NCBI RefSeq assembly: GCF_009730915.1
Contig: NC_052476.1
Coordinates: forward strand, 17,700,162-17,764,161
Direction: 5' to 3'
DNA length: 64,000 nucleotides
Source: Dioscorea cayenensis subsp. rotundata
Taxonomy: Eukaryota > Streptophyta > Magnoliopsida > Dioscoreales > Dioscoreaceae
This document shows, piece after piece, positions 12,437 to 22,709 of the stretch (position 1 is the stretch's first letter; the number at the start of each line of letters is the position of its first letter). The notes beneath the pieces are model-generated. The model saw nothing but the letters and a program-made list of their open reading frames with translations. It had not been told where the DNA came from and made no database searches. The position numbers were made by a program, and so were the translations under genes.

Positions 12437-13815
12437 TGTTTATGTAGACTTTGAATAAAAAATAATAAATAAAATAAAGTCAATTAAAAAAAGAAGAGAA
12501 GAAAAAAATCAAATAAAAAGATATAGGAAGGCCGAAAATAACAATTAAAAAATTGTCACGTGGTAAATACCAAAGAAAGAGAGAATATATGAAGGATTTC
12601 TTTTTAAAAAAAGAAAATTAAAAAATTGAAAGAAAATAAAAGGAGTTGACTTAAAATAAAAAAAAAGTTTTGAAATTCAAAATTCAAAATTTAAAATTCA
12701 AAAAGAATGTATAAAATTTAAAATTTAAAATTAAAAAATAATTTGGATTGAAGTTTTTTTTTAAAAAAAATCCTCTCGCACCATATGGGGGAATTGGCGA
12801 TATTGTGGACTAGAGAAAAAGGTAGGGAGTAAAAAGGAGAAGAGAGAGAGAGAGAGAGCTTTGAGAAGAAAAAGAAGAAGAGGGCTCAAAAGAAGTGGAA
12901 GGAGAAGAAAGGTGGAGTTAAAAAAAAAAAAATAGCAAAAAAGAGAAGGAAAAATTGGAGGAGTTTTGCCAGAGGACTACCGAGTACCGACGACGAGGTG
13001 CGAGCTTACTCTGCTAAAGTTCATCATCGAGGTACGAGATTTATCTCCACAGAAGAAAGATACGTCATATAATAGAAGCAATAGAAAGTATTTTCCTTTT
13101 AAACCCAAGTTTACACAATACATGCATGGATGATGGTAGGTCCCACCAATTCATAATTTTTTTTTTAAATAAACCATATGTGATGCACGCCCAAGCTATT
13201 TTGAACACATATGTGCATGTATGTTTAACATAACCTCTATTGTGAGGATATGCAAACATGCTTTTTCTATAGGATTTTTTTGTCTCATATGGGTTAGATC
13301 ATGTATTTACAAAAAAAGAAAGAAAAATAAATAAATAAATAAATAATTCCCGTTGTTTCCCTCCTATGCCCATTTATCTTTTCATTTTGAGAATGAATCC
13401 TTCTACTCAAACCCCAGCAACTCATGTTTGTTTCATCTGACGACCACATGCCTTGCCTATGTTCCTCCTCATCATGCCTCTCTTTTCCTCTGAACCTCTG
13501 TTCCATGTTAGTTTCCATAGGTTCTCAAAGTAACCATATAGAGAATGATATTGATTCAAGATTCTATTTGTTAAGTGCCATCTTAAGTTTGTAAATAAAG
13601 GATCACTATAGAATCATAGTATGACAAAGTTAAACACCATGGCAAATCCTTCATCCGTTTGATGCAAAAACACACCCGTTCTATGTTGTCACTCTTGTGG
13701 TATCCTTCTAAAAGTCACTACTGAAATTCCGTTGTGTAGTTTGTTTGCATGAATTCATAAGGTGATGGCAACTAGAATCTTTTCCTGAATGGGTGTATAT
13801 GAAATGATTGTTGAT
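12437..13815 (+). repeat. Element A 5' LTR, segment 1 (left of element B)
   Basis: Matches 54968 to about 57400 of the 3' LTR, once the hAT-like insertion in that copy is removed. It includes an (AG)n run at about 12838-12860 and purine-rich sequence to about 12960. Its last five bases TTGAT (13811-13815) are the target duplication of element B. Confidence 0.88.
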
Positions 13816-14543
13816 TGTTTATTTATAAATAATGTAACATATGTCATAATAGAACCCAAATCCTAAGTTAATTAAAATTTAAATCATGGATATGTTTAGA
13901 ATCAAAGTTTGAATGTCCTAATCTTAATCGATTTTGGATCCTCTCTTTAAAATAAATTATTTGGTTGTCTTGGACTAGAATGCAAATCCTAAGGCAAATA
14001 AAAAAAGCAAATTACAAAGTTTCCCCTGAGATCATATCTCGAGGCAAAATGCAAATTACAAAAAAAATTGCCCCTGAGAATTTATCTCGAGGCATAGATG
14101 CAAATTATAAGATTGCCTTTGAGAACACATATCTCGAGGCAGTCTCAAATCTTAAGAACGCCCAAATACAAATCCCAAGGCGATCCTAAATTTCATATCG
14201 CCTGAGAACAGATCTCGAGGCAACTTGAGAAATGCAAATCCTGAAGCACCCAAACACATATCTCGAGGAAAATTGGGTTAATTGAATTTTGAAAAAAATT
14301 TAATTAATTAAATTAATTAAAATTTAAATTTGAAATTAATCAAAATTTTAAATCAGATCCTATCCTATTTTGATCTGTATGTTGTGATTTTATGGGGATT
14401 TTACGGGGGAGTTTGGATATCGAAGATAAGTACAGAAGAAACTTTAAAAAGGGTACGGCCAGAAAAATAAAAAAAAGGAGAAGAGAAGATATAAAAAAAT
14501 GAAGAAGAAGGAAAAAAAAGAAGGTCTTTCTCTCCTTTACAAA

Positions 14544-14550
14544 ATATATA
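14544..14550 (+). promoter_or_regulatory. Possible LTR promoter TATA box
   Basis: TATATA in the context ACAAAATATATAGG, downstream of purine-rich DNA and upstream of the captured gene pieces. The equivalent stretch is deleted in the 3' LTR, so only the 5' LTR keeps it. Function is inferred from position and motif alone. Confidence 0.3.
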
Positions 14551-14555
14551 GGTCT

Positions 14556-14850
14556 TCTTGTCTGCTGCCTCTGCTGCCTGAAACCATCACTATTACCATT
14601 GTTAGCGGCGTTGCAGATCTGATCACCACTGCTACTGCTTTCGTCTTTGCTCTGCTCATCACCTATTCTTTGCCATGCTGTTATCTGCTTTGCTCATCGC
14701 CCAGTTCTTGCCTCACTGCCTGCCCTTCTTCTATCGTCGTCATCGCCTCTATTGCCTGCTGCTCACCATCGTCATGCTGCCTCTATTGCCTATCATCGTT
14801 TGCCGTTGTCATTGCCCGTGACTGGTCATCATCACCGAAGAAGGTCACTG
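14556..14850. repeat. GCTGCC/CATCGTCATGCTG low-complexity block (5' LTR of B)
   Basis: Short degenerate repeats of TGCTGCCTCTATTGCC and CACCGTCGTCATGCTG type. They make spurious Ser/Cys/His-rich reading frames. The matching block in the 3' LTR is at about 37920-38230. Confidence 0.75.
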
Positions 14851-15145
14851 TCGCTTGTTGCTATTGATGTGGATCCTAATGAAGATGATGAGATGATACA
14901 AAGGAAGGGAAGAACTGGCTAAAGAAGAAGAAGATGAAAGAAAGAAAAACTTGAAAAAATAGCGAGGAAAAGAAAGAAGAAAAGACAAGAAGACAGAAAA
15001 AAAGAAAAAGAAAAAAAAAGAAAAAAATGAGAGTGAAGTAAGAAGAAGAAAGTTTTGTTTCTCTTCCCACCAAAATTATATAAAAAAAAGAAAAATAAAG
15101 GAAAAAAAGTTACTGCAGTCATTGTCATTGCTACTAAGTCCGCAG

Positions 15146-15842
15146 AACGAGGCCTTGATTTGCTGTAGAACGAGAAGTACGAGGAGATGGTGGAGGCCAT
15201 GGAGAAGGTGGTGGCCTCGGCCACTGATGTGGAAGAGTTCTCTGTAGAGGAGCTCAACCTCCTTTCTGTGGCATACAAGAACGTCATTAGCACCCGTCAT
15301 GTTTCTTGGCGTATCCTGTCCTCCATCGAGCAAAAGGAGGATACCCACAGAAACACATAGCATGTCGTTGCTATTCGTGGATGTCGATCCTAGACTGAGA
15401 CCGAGCTCTCCAACACCTGTGCTCAAATTCTGACGCTCTTGAACTCGTCGCTGGTGCCTTTTGTCTCTGGGTCGGATTTAAAGGTCTTCTACTTAAAGAT
15501 GAAGGAAGACTGTTATCGATATCTCGTGGAGTTCAAGATAGGCTCTGATCGAAATGATGACCGCGGAGAACACTCTCTTTGCTTACAAGGCTGCTCAGGA
15601 TATTGCTGTGCAAAAGCTGCCACTAATACATCCCATCTGGCTTGCGGGCTTTTGACGAAGCGATTGCTAAACTGGATACTCTTGGGGAGGAATCATACAA
15701 AGATAGCATTCTCATCATGCAGCTTCTACGGGACAACCTGACTCTTTGGACGTTTGATATGGAGGATGATGGAACTGATGAAATCAAGGAGACAACCAAA
15801 CCTGAAGATGCATCATATAAGGGAGAAGCTAAAGAATTATGA
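15146..15842 (+). pseudogene. Captured 14-3-3 protein cDNA piece (5' LTR of B)
   Basis: In shifting frames this reads as a plant 14-3-3 (general regulatory factor) protein, a dimeric adaptor that binds phosphoserine targets. About 15170-15355 gives [18 protein letters not shown] then [13 protein letters not shown] and [13 protein letters not shown]. About 15425-15540 gives KVFYLKMKEDCYRYLVEFK. About 15640-15842 gives [19 protein letters not shown] and [20 protein letters not shown] to a natural-looking stop. Blocks that span several exons in ordinary plant 14-3-3 genes run on without introns, so the source looks like spliced RNA. Two stops, a frameshift near 15370-15400 and a deletion near 15635 that removes about 26 codons before AFDEA make it non-functional. 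The same piece is in the 3' LTR. Confidence 0.88.
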
Positions 15843-16007
15843 AGGATAGCTTCGCAGATCATTGTAAAGGAGGATTGAATACATTCTTAATCTCTTCAAG
15901 TTCATGGTTTTTGAAGCCCTGCTTGATTACTTTTTTTGATCATATGGAGTGCAATATGGAAATAAGTCCAAGCAATGCACATATTGTTTTTGTGGACAAT
16001 ATATTGC
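15843..16007 (+). other. Unassigned stretch between the 14-3-3 and UreF pieces
   Basis: One frame reads GVQYGNKSKQCTYCFCG, a Cys-rich run that could belong to a third captured exon or to the UTR of either neighbour. I cannot assign it. It is kept in the 3' LTR at 39218-39381. Confidence 0.4.
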
Positions 16008-16588
16008 AATGGAGCCAGTGACAGCTGCTGGATTCTATACTTCTAACAGGAGGTCTTAGAGAACGCCTGGGGTCTTCTTTTTCCACTTGTATATGCTGCC
16101 TGCAAATCTCCTTACACTGAAACCAGGTTGAAACTTGACAGATCGCTTGAAGCTACATTAATAAATGAAGTCAGCAGGAAGGCATCGGTTTCCCAAGGAT
16201 CAGCATTGATGAGAGCAATTGCATATGTGTATGTTGAGATTCCATTACTTAAGATGATAAGAGAAACGTACTCAGGTTCGAGAGGTGTTTTTTCTATTAT
16301 GCACTTTTTTTTGGTCTCATCTGGGGTCTTCTTGGCTTTGATACTAGCACAAGCCAGCGTGCTTACATTTTCCTCACAATGAGAGACATTATTTATGCCG
16401 CGACAAGGCTGAATTTAATCGGACCACTTGGTGCATCAATAATACATCATCAGATTGCACATGATGTAGAAGAAATGGTGAAGAGATGGATGGACTGGCC
16501 GGTGGACGAGGCGTGCCAGACTAGTTTCTTGCTTGATACAATGCATGGCTGCCATAGTTACTTGTTTTCGAGACTCTTCTGTTATTGA
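16008..16588 (+). pseudogene. Captured urease accessory protein UreF cDNA piece (5' LTR of B)
   Basis: UreF works with UreD and UreG in loading nickel into urease. At 16008-16050 one frame gives QWSQ, a stop, then QLLDSILLTGG, the UreF N-terminal motif. About 16060-16110 gives VLENAWGLLFPLVYAACKSP. 16128-16270 gives KLDRSLEATLINEVSRKAS and SQGSALMRAIAYV. A shifted frame near 16290-16380 gives the FGLIWGLLGFD-like core, and 16379-16588 gives MRDIIYAATRLNLIGPLGAS, DEACQTSFLLDT and the end CHSYLFSRLFCY. The stretch after TGG up to VLEN is deleted, and frameshifts and stops follow. No intron interrupts the domain, so the source looks like spliced RNA. Confidence 0.85.
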
Positions 16589-17099
16589 AATCTCATTACT
16601 ATGTTTACATGAAGTGAAAAGAAAACAAAACAAGAAGGGAAACTGTTTTGTTATGAGAAACATGCATACGTGCAGGGAAAATAATAATAATAATAAAAAA
16701 ACTTGAAGGGGCCATCAAAACTGGAAATCATGCTGATTTTGTTGTCTGAAAACCGAAAATGGAATTCGAATTTGATGAAAGCCACAACATATACCACAGA
16801 CATCCTAATATATCAGCATACATTGGAACAAGATTATCTGGCAAAATAGAAAGAAATAGAATTCTTGGTGATCAAAACCTCTCTGTAAATACATTGTCTT
16901 GACATAAAGAAAATGCTGATTCTATATGCAAGTGGAATCTTGACGCTAATTCATGAATAACTCGTGACTTTTAGTTTAATCTTGAAGTGTTATGATCAAG
17001 TCTTCTAATTTGAACTGCTTTAATTGAAATGTTAGAGAGATGTTTGATAATTTTTTTTAATGAAATGATGTTTCTCTCTCAAGAAAAAAATAATAAAAA

Positions 17100-17375
17100 A
17101 ATGAGAAGCATGAGAGAATAAATTAGGTAGGAATCAGGCCAATGAGATCTCTTCTTTTATATAAATAATTCATTAGATGCATGCATATGTGCATGATATA
17201 AAAAAAAAGAGAAGCATAATAGGGAAAAAATGAGAAGCATGCATATGTGCATGATATAAAAAAAATAATATAAAAAAAAATGAAATGAGAAGCATGCATA
17301 TGTGCATGGCAAAAAATATATATATAAATAAAAAAATAATAATAAATAAAAATGATGAGAAGCATGCATACTCAT
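17100..17375. repeat. GCATGCATATGTGCATG repeats (5' LTR of B)
   Basis: Four copies of a unit ATGAGAAGCATGCATATGTGCATG, separated by A-rich spacers of 10-50 bases; isolated relatives lie near 16655 and 18550. The core is close to palindromic. Matching copies are at about 40480-40745 in the 3' LTR. The spurious Phe/Tyr-rich minus-strand frames here come from these repeats. Confidence 0.75.
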
Positions 17376-17409
17376 GGCGAAAAAAAAATACTAATAATAA
17401 AAGACAACA

Positions 17410-17625
17410 ATGAATCATCAAAAATACTTATTGAGCATGGTTTATTTCTGGAGGTCAAAGCCAAGGATGGGATGACTCCATTGCATTTGGCTACATGGTA
17501 TGCACATTAAACATATACTTGTGAGCCGGTGAGCACTTTGTTAGGGCACAATGCCAATTGCAGTGCCACTAATGATAACCAGTTGACCCCTCTAGATCAT
17601 GTTAAGAAAGGCCATAGAAATGAGA
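17410..17625 (+). pseudogene. Captured ankyrin-repeat gene piece (5' LTR of B)
   Basis: One frame reads IEHGLFLEVKAKDGMTPLHL then ATWYAH, a stop, and STLLGHNANCSATNDNQLTP then LDHVKKGHRNEKLSG. The DGMTPLHLA and NQLTPLD words with HG/HNA spacing are ankyrin repeats. From memory the style recalls plant ankyrin proteins with a CbbX/CfxQ-type AAA domain, but this link is tentative. The stop and the missing bases between the two repeats make it a pseudogene fragment. The 3' LTR has the same piece. Confidence 0.6.
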
Positions 17626-18165
17626 AGCTCAGTGGCGCGAAATATGAAGCTTTGGAGAAAAAAACATTCTTGGATGACCAAATATCCTCAATAGAAGGTG
17701 CACAAAATGCATCTGAAGACTTTTGTAATTTCTCATCAGCTAAATATTGTCAAATGAAGATAGGTTACAAGCATGTGTTATTACTACCAATGTTGCTTCT
17801 CAACATTATAAGAAGATGTGTGGATCTATCAATGAAACAAGTGCCAAACATGTTACAGAAATGAAGGCCTTTCTGAGGAGTGTGCTTGAGAATAACGAGT
17901 AAAATGATGCTGCAGTTAAGGATGTGACCAAGAAGTGTGATGATGTCTTTTAACCATTTCCGGCATCAAGATGAGGACGTTTACTTGACGTTCAAGAGGC
18001 GACGTTCAGAGATTGACAGTGGGGAGAGGAACCAGTTGGTAGAATATATATTCATGCATGAGTCCTGTATTGCAAAATGTATATATATATACAATCACAT
18101 GCAAGCTGGTTTTTTCCATCATAAATTCACATTAGGTCAAGAATGCCTCTTTGACATGAGATGAT
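17626..18165 (+). pseudogene. Unidentified coding-like piece after the ankyrin fragment (5' LTR of B)
   Basis: Frames that alternate across small shifts give polar, helix-rich text such as SAKYEALEKKTFLDDQISSI, ETSAKHVTEMKAFLRSVLEN and NDAAVKDVTKKCDDVF, as in a coiled-coil tail. I do not recognise the family. It may continue the ankyrin gene or be a separate capture. It is kept in the 3' LTR at about 41016-41420. Confidence 0.4.
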
Positions 18166-19859
18166 ATTCCTCTCCTAAGCTATATATTCATGATGGCCCA
18201 CTTGCATCATCCTAAATGCAAAACAATCAATGCTTTATTTTATTTCTGTCATTCTTGTAAGCAATATCATGGTATATATATGCACCTCCATAATATGATA
18301 ATATTCAAATATAGACTCAACTCAATATACAAGACAAGCATGCAGGTTGATGAACACAAACCTAAAATGCTCATGTTTGATTTTGAAATATATATATATG
18401 GCTGCTTTTGGATATCATGTGAGCTTTTAAATAATTGAATATGGAGGCCTCCATTTGATGCAATGAATGTTACTAAGGATATTAAAATTTTTTGCCAAGC
18501 TACAACCTAAATATATTTACAAATCTTATTGTTATGCTTTGCTGAAAAATAAGAAGCATGCATTGGGTACGCATGCATACTCACGTTCGGGTTCAAAATA
18601 ATAATAATAATAAATAAATTTAAAAAATGGGCCCACTATGAAAGAGACACACATACAAATAAAAAAATGATGAAAAATAAAAAAAATAATTAAAAAATAG
18701 ATAATAAAAAAATATAAGAGGCCCCACCATGCACATGGGTATGAATATGATATATATATATATATATATACCCATCCCAAGGCAATAAAAAATACCATCT
18801 TGAGATAGCGACAGCAATAAGGCATATAAGACAGCAACGAGGCATATGTAGCGACATGCGATAAAATATATATAATAAACAAAAATCAAAACCAAAAGGC
18901 ACTGGGAGTCAAGACTCGAAAATATGAAAAGGTCGATACTTGAAAATCTATAAAAATCGATGATTGAGACTTGGTGGATGCCGAGGCGTTTAAAAAGTCG
19001 AAGACCCGAAAGAGTTTCAGAGGCGATATTTGAAAATCTAAAATCGACAATTGAACTCGAGTGGTCTCGAGGCGTCGAAGTCGAGACCCATAGAGTTTCA
19101 CAAGTCTAGAAGGGAGCTTCACAAGCATGACAGTCGAAGCTTATGGAAAGACAAACTAAGTTTGTGATTCATCAACAAGAGAATCCACAGCTTGACATCC
19201 AGATCAAATCTAAGATGCAAAATCAAATGTCCAAGTTTCAAACAAATCAACAAATGAGTTCAACAACCTTAAAATTAAAGTGTTGAAGAGTTCATAAGTT
19301 ACAAAAATATTTCACAAGCCTGAAGGCCGAAGCTTTTAAAAAAATAATCAAGTCAAGTTCCAAATTAAATCCAAGATGCAAGTTCAAATGTGCAAGTTCT
19401 AAGTTTCAAACAAATCGACAAATGAGGTCAACAACCTGAAGACTAAAGTGTTGAAGAGTTTATAAGTTGCAAAAAGGCTTCACAAGCGTGAACGCCGAAG
19501 CTTATGAAAAATCAAATCAAGTTCAAAATCAAGTCCAAGATGCAAATTCAAATATCCAAAATATAATACTTCACAAGTTTCTGAATCACGTTCAAAATAC
19601 ATATTTCAACCGTTGACGAAGACCAAATGTTAATAAAAGTCAAAGCGCGCTTTTCGGCGAAATAGTCGGAAGAAGATGAAATGCTACAATCATTGTTGCG
19701 TAAAGATGATCAAATTTCAAATCCCTTTGTACTCTCAATGAAATCTATGAATTCATGTTTGTTGAAATGAATAAAATTTATTTGTTAGAAGCTGTTTCCT
19801 TGTTCACACTTTTTTCTTAATCGGAGGTTTCTACGACAATGTCCAGGGTAATTAACATT
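18166..19859 (+). other. 3' part of element B 5' LTR
   Basis: AT-rich DNA with an (AT)n run near 18752-18770 and (TAA)n near 18595. From about 18900 to 19650 imperfect repeats contain AAGTTTCAAACAAATC, CACAAGC and GAAGCTTATGGAAA. A less regular version of this tail is in the element A 3' LTR (about 60130-60600), supporting kinship of A and B. No gene seen. Confidence 0.6.
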
Positions 19860-19864
19860 AGGGG

Positions 19865-21755
19865 TGACAACGCCCCTTGCGTATGTCCCGCAAGTGCACG
19901 GGTTTGTCAAAGTAATAAAATCCCAGGTGAGTGGGTATCGTATCCACAGGGAATAGGAAGTAAAAATACTTAAGTTGTTTCTTAACTAAGTGAATATGAA
20001 TAGTGATTTGTGTGGTAAGATGTAGTGCAAACAAAAGTAAAAGAAACAAGAGAGAGAGCACAAGTAAAGGGGAGGTAAGGCAATCAATATAAATGGAGTA
20101 CTCGGATATTGATCCGCCTAGGACAATCGTTTCAAGTGCAAAAGCCCTCTATTATGCTTCCTAACTAATGCATTAATGAGTCATGGGGATCCTTTAATAC
20201 ATGGTCCCAAATCTAAGGTCAACCATGCTTAACCCCATACATGTCCCGGAGGAGAAATTGAGCAATCTCTCAACCTCGCACTCGTAAAGAATTGCAATGA
20301 GTTCTAAGGATTCCAAGTGATAAATCCTCTTCCTATATGTAGACATAACCCTTTGGTCCAGGCGGAAGGTCCCTAGCCACAATTAAGCCCTAAATGCTAA
20401 AATCACTTCAATGCTTCACTCCATTGCACTCGCAACCAAGCCCCAGCGGAAGGTCATCCCTTAGCCCATTCACTCTATTATGACCGCAAAGAACTCGAGA
20501 AATTGGAGGTAGAATAAATCACATCAGAGGGGAAAGGGGATGCTCCGCTACCTCTCGACTCACCCTCTCAACCCTCTCCAATCTAGCTTTGTCTAACTCT
20601 CGTGGGTGTGTCACTCACTCACAAGGGTTACCAATAAGGAACTCTCAACCCTAGTGTCACTCTAAGGGAGTGTTCATACAATCAATGCATTCAAGATTGG
20701 AACTCAATAAACATATCAATTAATGAAAGCATAATAACAAGATTCAATGAAACGAATACATCCTAGGGTTCACAATCCAAGTACCCACTAGGGGGTTTAG
20801 CTCTCCATGGAGCTAATTACAATCAATGAAATTGAATGTAAAAGCAATGAATCCATAGAAAACCCCCTCAATAGTCGTGACGATGGTCTTGTGGAGAGTC
20901 CTCTACTCGTCCAAAGGTCCCTTTGTCCGGCCTAGGATACACCTCGCCGGATCGGTGCCGACAAAAGCTCTCCCACTAACCTTCTTCCAAGCGGAGCATG
21001 ATGTCGAAGCCATAGAACCTCTCCCAATCCCTAGCCAGTACCTCTCAAAACCCTAGCCGCAATCCTCTCTCAAGTTGGGGAAAAGATGAAAAAAAGAATC
21101 CTGAAATCAGGGCTGAAATCGGCCTTAAATAGTGCTGGAATCGGGAATCCACACTCCCATGTGAATATTTCACACGGCCCCTGTGGAATTAACGCACGGG
21201 CGTGTGGATTTTCCACAAGCATGTGTGGCTTCTCTCGAAACTCCTTCTTCGGCCGATCGTGAACAGTACCTGCTACAGTATTTTGCTGCATTGTTGCTAC
21301 AATGCCCTGCTGCAGTACCAGTCCGAAACACTCTCGAAACCATGCTTTCATCGAGGTAATGTAAATGGGCACACATTTATGTCGTAGATTGCTTTGCTTC
21401 TTCAACGAACAGCCGCGTTGGTGGATATCTTGTTACACATGCACAAGCCGGAATACTTAGAATGTGACTGCCTCTGTGCCGCTCCAAATCATTGTGCTTG
21501 CTTGAATAGAAGGAGGTTGGCACACATTCTAGCATCTTGAACCCGACTTATATCTTCGCGTTTTAACCTTCTCAAGATTTCCTCTGAATGGTGCACTCAC
21601 GATCTACATTGGCTTCTTTCTCTAAGATTCGGCTTCACAACCCTATATACATAAAAGTAACATAAATACACATATATTAGCGTTAAAATCGGATAAAAGT
21701 AATGCTCATCATAAGGAAAGAACACTTCGTACTCTTATCACACAAGCAATTATCA
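19865..21755 (-). repeat. Element C 3' LTR (left copy)
   Basis: 1891 bp. It matches 29253-31040 closely apart from small insertions and deletions, for example an extra CGTATGTCCCGCAAGTGCAC near 19881 and an extra ~40 bp near 21275 that the other copy lacks. Near 21150-21235 it carries three copies of the CACGGG/GTGTGG palindromic motif. Confidence 0.93.
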
Positions 21756-21770
21756 AACTCCCCCACACTT
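21756..21770 (-). other. Element C polypurine tract
   Basis: On the minus strand AAGTGTGGGGGAGTT lies directly before the 3' LTR and is preceded by CTTGAGGACAAGCAAAAGCT, the usual Athila context for plus-strand priming. Confidence 0.85.
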
Positions 21771-22709
21771 AAGCTTTTGCTTGTCCTCAAGCAAAAATTA
21801 AAACATTGTATGTATAGATGAAGGAAATATTGGAAGTGCTTGGCCTTAGGTTTACCAAAGCATGCAAAGAGAGCATTCTACAAGTAAAAGAGATTTCAAT
21901 ACTAAATACGAAAAATCAATGTGCTAGCTAAAAATTTGAATAAAAAAGGACAACAAACCCGAAATCGTGTAAGTGTGTGAACTCACTCAAGTCAACCCAA
22001 AGTATACTCCTCAAAGTTCGACATATAAGGGACTTATTTATCTACAAAAAGTAACAATAAAAATTCAAAAAGGGTAGTAGCTTCACACATCCTTTAAGGT
22101 AGCCCTTTCCAAAGCGGCCGCTAAGGTGGCTTTCACACTTTCGAGGTGGTAGCTCTTTCTACCGTGGTGGTAGCTTTCACACATCCCATGAGATAGCCCT
22201 TTCTCTTATTAGGGCATAACTAGTATCCGACTTATGAGAGTAGCTTCATACATCATAGGCGATAGCTCTTTCCACCCAAAAAGCACAACTAAACAACAAA
22301 ACTATTTTGTTCTTTCTTTTCATTTTTCCATATATATTTTTTTTCACAAATAACAAAAGAAACAAAAATAACTAGTCCCTTTAACATCGAACATGAGTTT
22401 CCAAAAGAGTTTAAAGAGTGAGTAGTGCAACAAGTGTCAATTGGGCAAAAATTCTTATAAATTTAAGCAAAAAACTAGAGCATGAAGACATTCAATGTTA
22501 AAAATTCTCCTAAATCCAAGAATATAATCAGTGCAACTAAGGTGAATCGCCATTGGCTATGTGAGCATGTATAACAATCAAGACTAATATAAAAGAGATG
22601 TGAGCACTACGAAACTCCCCCCCACACTTAAGTTGTACATTGTCCCCAATGTATACATACAAGCTCACTCATGATGTATATAAATCAAGAATCAATGCGG
22701 AAGAAGCAA
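21771..22709 (-). other. Element C 3' untranslated region with a second purine-tract motif
   Basis: Non-coding. Short repeats of CTTTC..GGTAGC type occur near 22075-22270. At about 22617-22660 the minus strand reads CATTGGGGACAATGTACAAC followed by TTAAGTGTGGGGGGGAG, a near copy of the polypurine context about 850 bp from the LTR. Confidence 0.7.

Larger units (their letters stand above)
13816..19864 (+). repeat. Element B 5' LTR, segment 1 (left of element C)
   Basis: Pairs with 37354 to about 42940. In order it holds imperfect ~45-60 bp repeats rich in TCTCGAGGCAAA (about 13975-14275), an AT-rich block, a TATA-like site, a GCTGCC-rich low-complexity block, the 14-3-3 and UreF gene pieces, GCATGCATATGTGCATG repeats, the ankyrin piece, and a tail with repeated CACAAGC/CAAGTTTCAAAC motifs. 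It carries about 200 bp near 14375-14560 and a stretch near 18140-18480 that the 3' copy lacks. The last five bases AGGGG are the target duplication of element C. Confidence 0.9.

Noticed and set aside
15146..16588. Working 14-3-3 or UreF genes
   Set aside because: Both copies of both pieces have stops, frameshifts and internal deletions, so they are decayed captures rather than genes.
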